Positions 7,505 to 11,882 of a DNA stretch of 11,882 nt are shown here, piece by piece. This stretch comes from Erysipelotrichaceae bacterium (GTDB taxonomy: Bacteria; Bacillota_I; Bacilli_A; Erysipelotrichales; Erysipelotrichaceae). The stretch lies in assembly GCA_021442745.1 (NCBI GenBank), contig JABUSI010000222.1, positions 1 through 11,882 on the forward strand. The letters run 5' to 3'. The notes below the pieces were generated by a model, which was not told where the DNA came from, searched no databases, and saw only the letters and a program-made list of their open reading frames with translations. A program made the translations under genes and the position numbers. Position 1 is the stretch's first letter; every line of letters starts with the position of its first letter.

Positions 7505-8577
7505 AGAAACACCCCCTCTCCATACGGACAGGAAACATCACGTCCCACCCTGCCCATAATCTGTACCAGACTTTCCATCGTAAAGACTTCATGATCTGCA
7601 TGATACACACATAAATCAATTCCGGAAAACGTCACACCCCGCTCCATCAGTGTCGTGGTAAACAGAAACCGGATTTTTCCCGAATCAAACTTTGCGATAA
7701 CGTCCTCTTTATCCGTGCTTTTGGAACTCAGATACCCGCACGATATTTTTTTACGCATTCTCCGGTACCAGATTTCCATCACGTCAATCGACGGAAAGAA
7801 TACCATACACTTCACTTGATTCTCGTTTTTCCGCAAAATCCATTTCACCAGTTCCAGATCCAGCACAAAGCCAATCCGATACTTACACACCGGCATCGCC
7901 AAAGGCACGTTACTGGGACGCCGGCTCAAGGTACACACCGCATATTCCGGATACCGTTTCACCATCCCTTCATCCAGTGTTGCACTCATAATCAGTTTCA
8001 CACCCTTGCAACTGTCCCACGTCATTTTCTCCAGCATCGGATTATGCAAAAACGGAAACGCATCTGCCTCATCCACAACCAGATAATCAAAGTACTCATG
8101 ATACCGGTACAACTGGTGTGTCGTACACACGATCAGATCCCCCTCCGTTACCGACGTATACCCTTCACACACTTTCGTCACCGTCAGATTCGGAAACGCT
8201 TTCGCAAACCGTGATGCCAGTTGTAACACTACCTGTCTTCTGGGAACCGCAAATCCCACCTTCTTTCCATTACCCAGGAAATAACGGATTCCCTCAAAAG
8301 TGATCTCCGTCTTTCCTGCTCCCGTAACCGCACTCAGAAACACACTCGTTCCTCTTTTCAGATTCTCCGTAATCTCACCGGACACTTTCTTCTGTGCTTC
8401 CGTCAGTTCAAAATCCATCCGCAACGTTGTGTCAACATCACTGCCCAATCCCCGCGGAATCCTCCACTCCTGGGCTATATACCTCCTTCGGAATGCCACA
8501 CACTTCCGGCAATACCAACCGCTCGAACCCCGATAGAAATACTCTTTGTCCTCATTCCCGCATCGTTCACACCGCAT
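7426..8577 (-). CDS. comFA: Competence DNA-translocating helicase ComFA
   Basis: DEAD-box-like superfamily 2 ATPase thought to power DNA import through the ComEC pore. In its 383 residues: a four-cysteine zinc finger at C3, C6, C23 and C26 (MRCERC and YCRKC), Q-motif region ELTEAQKK, Walker A AVTGAGKT (83-90), motif II DEAD (169-172), motif III SAT (198-200), motif V TTLMERGVTF (308-317) and motif VI QIMGRVGR (339-346). It is shorter than B. subtilis ComFA (about 463 residues), mainly at the N-terminus, but all motor motifs are complete. An in-frame TAG lies 9-11 bases before the ATG, so no longer start exists. No Shine-Dalgarno sequence is visible, and a TATAGA -10-like element (8586-8591) is close enough to imply a nearly leaderless transcript. 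Divergent from the repeat-protein gene. Confidence 0.95.
   Translation of the reverse strand: MRCERCGNEDKEYFYRGSSGWYCRKCVAFRRRYIAQEWRIPRGLGSDVDTTLRMDFELTEAQKKVSGEITENLKRGTSVFLSAVTGAGKTEITFEGIRYFLGNGKKVGFAVPRRQVVLQLASRFAKAFPNLTVTKVCEGYTSVTEGDLIVCTTHQLYRYHEYFDYLVVDEADAFPFLHNPMLEKMTWDSCKGVKLIMSATLDEGMVKRYPEYAVCTLSRRPSNVPLAMPVCKYRIGFVLDLELVKWILRKNENQVKCMVFFPSIDVMEIWYRRMRKKISCGYLSSKSTDKEDVIAKFDSGKIRFLFTTTLMERGVTFSGIDLCVYHADHEVFTMESLVQIMGRVGRDVSCPYGEGVFLCRRHTAAIEGCIRNITRNNHDAYGV
7512..7517 (-). promoter_or_regulatory. Ribosome binding site supporting the upstream comFC start
   Basis: AGGGGG on the minus strand, 7 bases before GTG at 7504, inside comFA. It favours the long comFC form that keeps both cysteine pairs. 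Confidence 0.65.
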
Positions 8578-8651
8578 ACACTGTTTCTATACCGATATAA
8601 CCCGAAAATCCTGATATAAATTCTTCAGAAAGTATTTTATCCGTTCATTTA

Positions 8652-8660
8652 TGATATACT
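8652..8660 (+). promoter_or_regulatory. Extended -10 promoter of the repeat-protein gene
   Basis: TGATATACT fits TGnTATAAT with one change. No clear -35 lies 17 bases upstream. It would give a leader of about 34 bases to the ATG at 8701. The same nine bases occur as the yitT extended -10. Confidence 0.55.
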
Positions 8661-8688
8661 CCGGGTATCATAGGCAAGAAAACTGCAT

Positions 8689-8693
8689 GGAGG
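8689..8693 (+). promoter_or_regulatory. Ribosome binding site of the repeat-protein gene
   Basis: Perfect GGAGG 7 bases before ATG 8701. This decides the reading frame among the three frames that stay open across the 60-bp repeats. Confidence 0.85.
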
Positions 8694-8700
8694 AAAGTAA

Positions 8701-9000
8701 ATGTATATTCACGAAGGAAAGTATCCCACTCTCATCAGTATTGTGTACACATTTGACGGTGAGCATATTTATGAAGGAAAATATCCTGCACTCACCAAAA
8801 TCCTGTATACGTTTGACGGCGAGCATATTTACGAAGGAAAATATCCCGTGCTCTCCAAAATCCTATACACGTTTGACGGGGAGCATATTTATGAAGGAAA
8901 ATATCCTGCACTCACCAAAATCTTGTACACGTTTGACGGGGAGTATATTTACGAGGGAAAATATCCCGTACTTACTAAGATTCTCTACACCGTCTCCTCT
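8701..9000 (+). repeat. Five tandem 60-bp coding repeats
   Basis: Units start at 8701, 8761, 8821, 8881 and 8941, each exactly 60 bp. Units 2 and 4 differ at only three positions by eye. Units 3 and 5 share variants (TTTACGA, ATCCCGT) that 2 and 4 lack. The pattern 2-3-4-5 therefore looks like a duplicated 120-bp dimer. Unit 1 is the most diverged. Confidence 0.97.
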
Positions 9001-9003
9001 TAA
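8701..9003 (+). CDS. Small protein made of five 20-residue tandem repeats, function unknown
   Basis: One hundred residues built only of repeats of the form E-H-I-Y-E-G-K-Y-P-[AV]-L-[TS]-K-I-L-Y-T-F-D-G. Unit 1 is diverged (MYIHEGKYPTLISIVYTFDG) and unit 5 is capped by TVSS. The units alternate hydrophobic and polar residues around two turns (EGKYP and FDGE), which suggests one beta-hairpin per repeat and an extended beta structure. There is no signal peptide, membrane segment or cysteine, so it is probably cytoplasmic. It is the only plus-strand gene, with its own extended -10, GGAGG site and strong terminator, so it is very likely expressed. I recall similar short YIYxG...DIxYTxDG tandem repeats in unassigned bacterial proteins, but assign no family or function. 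Reading it as a shadow ORF is unlikely given the control signals and amino acid conservation. Confidence 0.85.
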   Translation: MYIHEGKYPTLISIVYTFDGEHIYEGKYPALTKILYTFDGEHIYEGKYPVLSKILYTFDGEHIYEGKYPALTKILYTFDGEYIYEGKYPVLTKILYTVSS

Positions 9004-9013
9004 TTCATCACAC

Positions 9014-9050
9014 AAAAACGGCTTCCCAATCAACAGGAAGCCGTTTTTAT
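9014..9050 (+). terminator. Strong intrinsic terminator, probably bidirectional
   Basis: Perfect 13-bp arms AAAAACGGCTTCC (9014-9026) and GGAAGCCGTTTTT (9036-9048) with a 9-base loop. Five Ts follow the G/C stem on the plus strand, and the matching As make it usable on the minus strand too. It ends the repeat-protein gene and can stop transcripts from the HAAS-DUF4097 gene. Confidence 0.92.
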
Positions 9051-9115
9051 AAAATTTCCAAAGCCGGAACAATGACATTTTCAGGAAGGCTCAAAACTAT
9101 TCCGGCTTTTTCCAT

Positions 9116-10234
9116 TTACTGTAAAAAGGTAACCGCTACATCCCCGATTCCACAATCCACTCGCAGTTCCTTCGTACCGTTCCGTTTCGCAAACTCATCA
9201 CCGTATCTGTGTCCGTCAACCGTCACGCATCCCATTGACACATCCGCCATAATACGCGTTTCTTCATAGGAACAATCCGCTTCGATTTCCACCTTACCCA
9301 TACTGTTATCCACGTTAAGTTCTTCAAAACGAACCCCATGAATCTGTACGTCCCCGGCAGAACAATCCACATCCATCTTCTTACCGTCCACATCGTTCAG
9401 TTTTACTTTACCGGCACTCGTATCCACTTCGATTATCTCGCCATGCACACGGTCCAGAACAACGTTACCGGCCGAAGAATCCACACTTAAATCGGTAATC
9501 ATGGAATTGCTGATGCTTACTTGTCCGGCGGAACAATCCACATTCACTTCCTTCGCAACGACTTTTTCCAGTCTGACACTGCCGCAGCTGGCATCAATTT
9601 CCATGGTATTCGCTTTGGAATACTGTACGGATACGGCTCCTGCACTGACATCCAGATTCGCAAATTCCATCTCTACGGAATCCACGGAAACATCACCGGA
9701 ACTGTTCTCAATCTCCAGTTTTTCCAGTGGTCCGTTCACCTGCACGACAACCGTCGGTATACTGTTCATACCCGTTTTAGTGAAGAACCGGAAAAACGAA
9801 TTCGTGGTCTGTCTTATTTCCAGTTTCCCCGTTTTCTGATGATACCGTACGGTAACCGGATTCTTTTCATCGTTATCTGAAATTTCATATGAATCTTCAT
9901 TACCACGGACAATCCGGATATTGGCACGGGAAACATTCACGTCCACCGCTTTCAGTTCCCCGTTCAGTTCCGTCATGACTTCTTCCGGATATACCGGTTT
10001 TTCCTTCCTTACCGGTTTCTTTGCTTTTTCTCCGAGGATTTCTTCCAGTTCCTCCAGTGTACCGAATTCCTCAATGACTTTCTGTCCGGCTTCCTGTTCA
10101 CTGCACCCCTGATCTATAAAATCCTGATACTTGTCTTCACTCATTTCCAGAAGCTGTTCTTTCGCTTTCCGTACACCTTCCTTCTGTTCAAAACAGCTGA
10201 ACAATTCCTCAATGTGTTGTCTGATTTTATCCAT
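9116..10234 (-). CDS. HAAS (DUF1700)-domain and DUF4097 beta-repeat protein
   Basis: 372 residues from the chosen start. The first about 70 residues form a charged helical domain, MDKIRQHIEELFSCF...SEQEAGQKVIEEFGTLEEL, typical of the HAAS/DUF1700 domain found with PadR regulators. A Lys/Pro-rich linker (KAKKPVRKEKPVYPEE) follows. The rest is a series of about 20-residue beta repeats with the phrase VDxSAGxVxL (for example VDCSAGQVSI, VDSSAGNVVL, VDTSAGKVKL, VDCSAGDVQI), the DUF4097 right-handed beta-solenoid pattern. No signal peptide or membrane helix is visible, so it is probably cytoplasmic. ATG at 10234 follows AGAGGTGA; an in-frame GTG at 10243 lies within that site and is rejected. It overlaps the PadR stop by 8 bases (ATGGATAA), so the two are translationally coupled. 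Its cellular role is unknown; such operons often respond to envelope stress, which is only inference here. Confidence 0.9.
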   Translation of the reverse strand: MDKIRQHIEELFSCFEQKEGVRKAKEQLLEMSEDKYQDFIDQGCSEQEAGQKVIEEFGTLEELEEILGEKAKKPVRKEKPVYPEEVMTELNGELKAVDVNVSRANIRIVRGNEDSYEISDNDEKNPVTVRYHQKTGKLEIRQTTNSFFRFFTKTGMNSIPTVVVQVNGPLEKLEIENSSGDVSVDSVEMEFANLDVSAGAVSVQYSKANTMEIDASCGSVRLEKVVAKEVNVDCSAGQVSISNSMITDLSVDSSAGNVVLDRVHGEIIEVDTSAGKVKLNDVDGKKMDVDCSAGDVQIHGVRFEELNVDNSMGKVEIEADCSYEETRIMADVSMGCVTVDGHRYGDEFAKRNGTKELRVDCGIGDVAVTFLQ

Positions 10235-10565
10235 TCCGATCACCTCTTATGAAACACTCCACAATTTCCTTTGTAAGAATCCATTCTTCACACTTTGCCC
10301 GGTAATATTCTTTCCCGTTTTCACTGATCTGATAATACGTCCGTTTCTTCCCGCTCGACATATCCGTAAAACTGGTAATCTGTCCCGCTTTTTCCAGCCG
10401 TGAAAACGCCGAATACAACGTCGTTTCCTTAATGATAAATTTCTCATTCGTTATCATCCGGATCATTTTCTGAATCTCATACCCATACGAAGGTTTTTCA
10501 TACAGAATATACAGAATCATCGTATCCGTATACCCTCTGATTACATCACTGCTTAGTTCTGCCAT
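10227..10565 (-). CDS. PadR family transcriptional regulator
   Basis: 112-residue winged-helix DNA-binding protein, the short subfamily-2 length. It shows the PadR core: YTDTMILYILYEKPSYGYEIQKMI (helices 1-2), ETTLYSAFSRLEKAGQITS (recognition helix, normally written TLYxxLxRLExxGxI), the wing SGKKRTYYQIS, and ENGKEYYRAKCEEW leading to the dimer helix. PadR proteins are usually repressors of their own operon, released by small ligands or envelope-active compounds; no effector can be read from the sequence. The ATG has AAGGAG upstream. The gene sits directly behind a near-consensus promoter with tandem repeats and is coupled to the HAAS-DUF4097 gene, its likely regulated partner. Confidence 0.95.
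   Translation of the reverse strand: MAELSSDVIRGYTDTMILYILYEKPSYGYEIQKMIRMITNEKFIIKETTLYSAFSRLEKAGQITSFTDMSSGKKRTYYQISENGKEYYRAKCEEWILTKEIVECFIRGDRNG
10240..10247 (-). promoter_or_regulatory. Ribosome binding site setting the HAAS-DUF4097 start
   Basis: AGAGGTGA on the minus strand, within the last codons of the PadR gene, 5 bases before ATG 10234. It rules out the GTG at 10243. Confidence 0.8.
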
Positions 10566-10578
10566 ACATTCTCCTTTA

Positions 10579-10611
10579 TACTATGTCTGTCGTAGTATGT
10601 CTGACGTAGTA
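10579..10611 (-). promoter_or_regulatory. Candidate PadR operator: tandem 14-bp repeat
   Basis: On the plus strand TGTCTGTCGTAGTA (10584-10597) is followed directly by TGTCTGACGTAGTA (10598-10611), with one mismatch and no gap, and preceded by TACTA (10579-10583). Each repeat brings a TAGTA, so TACTA-N9-TAGTA also forms a partial inverted repeat. The block lies just downstream of the -10 and before the ribosome binding site, where bound repressor would block transcription. Confidence 0.7.
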
Positions 10612-10640
10612 AATATAACAACATTTTCCAATCCAGTCAA
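10612..10640 (-). promoter_or_regulatory. Sigma-A promoter of the padR operon
   Basis: Minus strand TTGACT (10635-10640), 17-base spacer, TATATT (10612-10617). Each hexamer has one mismatch to consensus. The transcript would start within the tandem repeat block. Confidence 0.88.
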
Positions 10641-10650
10641 GAAGAAAGAA

Positions 10651-10685
10651 ATAAAAAAACAATTTCATTCTCTGTGAAATTGTTT
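10651..10685 (-). terminator. Intrinsic terminator of the AbiEi-like gene
   Basis: Perfect 11-bp arms AAACAATTTCA / TGAAATTGTTT (10675-10685 and 10657-10667) with a 7-base loop. A long T run follows on the minus strand. The stem is AT-rich. It lies about 50 bases past the stop at 10736 and insulates the padR promoter. Confidence 0.85.
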
Positions 10686-10735
10686 CCTTTGCCATATATG
10701 TAGATTATGCCCTTCTGATTTCTCATAATTCGTAT

Positions 10736-11353
10736 CTATACCAATTCATTCATCAATCCCCCCTGGTAGATATTTCGGTAAACCCGATCCGGAAACAACC
10801 CTATATAACTTTTAACCTGTTCAAAATCCACACCTGTTGCGATTACAAATTCTCTGAGTTTATTTTTAAACTCCTCCCCCTTGATTTCACTGTATTTGTC
10901 GATTGTGCACATGAAATCCAAAAACTGCAAAGCGGCTTTATTTGTCTCATCAATATCAACAACCGGCTTATAGACGATAATCTGTCTGCCATCTACATCA
11001 AGTTTGCGTTGCTTTGTGGAAGCTTTATTCGAACACACTTCATAACAGGAAGGATTCTGTGTAGTAAATCCGTAAACATTTGCCAGTTGAATCCCTGTAA
11101 TGTATCCGGAAGTCTTACCGTCAGCCTCCAGATATCTCTTTTGAATATACTTATCCACCGACAGTTTTCCTTTTGTACCGAGAATTGTTTCGTAAGACAG
11201 ATAATAAACACCGTTATACACTCGTTCCAGTTTTCCGTCATCTGCAAGTTTTTTCATCTCTTGCCTTACAGATTCTCTGGACTTTCCGGGAAGTTCCGAC
11301 AAAAAAATCGGTTCATCTTTTTTATAATTGGCAACTATATATTCGTACAACAT
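10736..11353 (-). CDS. AbiEi/DUF6088-like winged-helix protein (antitoxin-type regulator)
   Basis: 205 residues from ATG 11353. The N-terminus (LYEYIVANYKKDEPIFLSEL, SRESVRQEMKKLADDGKLERVYNGVYYL, about 2-52) is a winged helix in the style of AbiEi antitoxins. The middle, KGKLSVDKYIQKRYLEADGK, GYITGIQLANVYGFTTQNP (83-101) and EVCSNKASTKQRKL (105-118), matches the DUF6088/AbiEi C-terminal pattern of a glycine-tyrosine turn, a T-T-Q-x-P stretch and a T/S-N-K-A-S motif. AbiEi is the antitoxin and transcriptional repressor of type IV AbiE abortive-infection systems; its partner AbiEii is a nucleotidyltransferase toxin, usually directly downstream. Here a terminator and the padR operon follow, so no partner is seen. 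The start is ATG 11353 with GAGGTG (11361-11366). A longer in-frame start at 11416 would lie upstream of the -10 element. It could be an orphan regulator or an antitoxin remnant. Confidence 0.8.
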   Translation of the reverse strand: MLYEYIVANYKKDEPIFLSELPGKSRESVRQEMKKLADDGKLERVYNGVYYLSYETILGTKGKLSVDKYIQKRYLEADGKTSGYITGIQLANVYGFTTQNPSCYEVCSNKASTKQRKLDVDGRQIIVYKPVVDIDETNKAALQFLDFMCTIDKYSEIKGEEFKNKLREFVIATGVDFEQVKSYIGLFPDRVYRNIYQGGLMNELV

Positions 11354-11395
11354 AACGGCACACCTCACATTATTGAAATAATATTTTTCACTTTT

Positions 11396-11401
11396 ATTAT
11401 A
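11396..11401 (-). promoter_or_regulatory. -10 element of the AbiEi-like gene
   Basis: Perfect TATAAT on the minus strand, about 42 bases before ATG 11353, followed by an A-rich leader and GAGGTG. No convincing -35 hexamer at 16-18 bases. Confidence 0.55.
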
Positions 11402-11516
11402 CCGTAATGAATACAATATAAAACACTTTATTTTTGATAACGAAGTTGCGAATCAAAATGTTCCCCGTCAACATTCCTATACCGATTCTTATCGTCTTTT
11501 CCTTTTGGTTCGGATA

Positions 11517-11555
11517 CATAAAAATACCGCAAATCAGGAAACCTGTCTGCGGTAT
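11517..11555 (-). terminator. Intrinsic terminator of the Fn3-like protein gene
   Basis: Arms ATACCGCA and TGCGGTAT (11548-11555 and 11524-11531), with an inner CAGG/CCTG stem separated by small bulges. TTTTT follows on the minus strand. It lies 16 bases past the stop at 11571. Confidence 0.85.
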
Positions 11556-11570
11556 CATTACTTCTTATTT

Positions 11571-11882
11571 TTATGCCGTTATCTTCTTCGTGGATGACCA
11601 AGGAGAGTAAATCTTATTGCCCTTGGCATCGTATTTGTAACACCGTACCGTAAAGTAATACGTTTTTCCCTTCTTCAACGCAAACGCTTTCTCAAAGTAC
11701 GAATCATCTTCAAACGGTCCCGCATAACTCTTTGCCGAACAATACGTACCGTTTGATCCCTGTTTGTACTTAATCTGGATGCCGTCCATATACTCCATCG
11801 TATCCACCGATACCGTTACATTATGTTCTTCATCTTTCGTCAACGAGAACGTAACGTTCTTCACCAGTGATGTCTTACCGCT
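11571..11882 (-). CDS. C-terminal Fn3-like domain of a larger, probably secreted protein
   Basis: The frame stays open to the right edge, so the start is outside the window; 103 residues are visible, beginning SGKTSLVKNVTF. The pattern is that of a fibronectin type III-like beta-sandwich common at the C-termini of Firmicute extracellular proteins: VTFSLTKDEEHNVTVSVD, IQIKYKQGSNG, FALKKGKTYYFTVRCYKYDAKGNKIYSPWSSTKKI. The phrase GKTYYFTVRxYK...YSPWSS is the usual E-F-G strand signature. The protein ends right after this domain with no LPXTG or membrane anchor, so it may be freely secreted or attached through upstream modules. The GTG at 11864 is an internal codon, not a supported start. The catalytic or binding part of the protein is not visible. 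Confidence 0.8.
   Translation of the reverse strand, partial: SGKTSLVKNVTFSLTKDEEHNVTVSVDTMEYMDGIQIKYKQGSNGTYCSAKSYAGPFEDDSYFEKAFALKKGKTYYFTVRCYKYDAKGNKIYSPWSSTKKITA

Noticed and set aside
7287..7619. 110-residue minus-strand frame overlapping comFA and comFC
   Set aside because: It is a third frame over two recognised genes, with no family pattern.
8701..9000. CRISPR-like array
   Set aside because: The repeats are contiguous 60-bp coding units without unique spacers.
8651..9052. A longer 133-residue plus-strand frame across the 60-bp repeats
   Set aside because: Because the repeat is 60 bp, other frames also stay open. The perfect GGAGG with 7-base spacing supports ATG 8701, and the other frame has no ribosome binding site and runs into the terminator hairpin.
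11354..11416. Longer N-terminus for the AbiEi-like protein from 11416
   Set aside because: It would include the TATAAT -10 element in the coding region and lacks a ribosome binding site, while ATG 11353 has GAGGTG at good spacing.
11571..11864. Complete 97-residue protein starting at GTG 11864
   Set aside because: The frame is open beyond this codon to the window edge and the sequence is an Fn3-like C-terminal domain, so it is the end of a larger protein.

Overview
The window looks like part of the core chromosome of a low-to-medium GC Firmicute. The gene order comFA-comFC-(csp)-secA-prfB-yitT-ftsE-ftsX-(M23-type hydrolase) is the conserved Firmicute comF-secA-prfB-ftsEX neighbourhood. The protein style (801-residue SecA without a C-terminal zinc tail, extracellular Fn3-like repeats) suggests Erysipelotrichaceae or a relative; that placement is inference from remembered family patterns, not from a search. 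All genes but one lie on the minus strand, so transcription runs from right to left.

Right part (about 9100-11882): the C-terminus of a secreted Fn3-like protein enters from the right edge and ends at an intrinsic terminator. Then comes a stand-alone AbiEi/DUF6088-like winged-helix protein with its own promoter and terminator but no visible toxin partner. Next is a two-gene operon of a PadR-type repressor and a HAAS (DUF1700)-DUF4097 beta-repeat protein. It is driven by a near-consensus sigma-A promoter whose start region carries a 14-bp direct repeat, the likely PadR operator.

Middle (8578-9110): the only plus-strand gene is a 100-residue protein made of five exact-length 20-residue repeats (60 bp each). 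It has a strong ribosome binding site, an extended -10 promoter and a perfect 13-bp-stem terminator. This is the least conventional element in the window.

Left part (1-8577): comFA and comFC (DNA uptake), cspA (cold-shock RNA chaperone with its own promoter and terminator), secA-prfB (overlapping by one base; prfB carries the autoregulatory +1 frameshift at CTT TGA C), then yitT-ftsE-ftsX and the start of a secreted coiled-coil protein that is probably the FtsEX-activated peptidoglycan hydrolase. The last three are translationally coupled (20-base overlap, then ATGA). FtsE/FtsX would form the membrane ATPase that switches on the hydrolase at the septum. SecA exports such secreted proteins, and RF2 ends translation at UGA/UAA.

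No tRNA, rRNA, CRISPR array, insertion sequence or prophage gene was recognised. No stretch above 300 bases lacks a gene. The largest gap, 11354-11570, holds a -10 element and a terminator.
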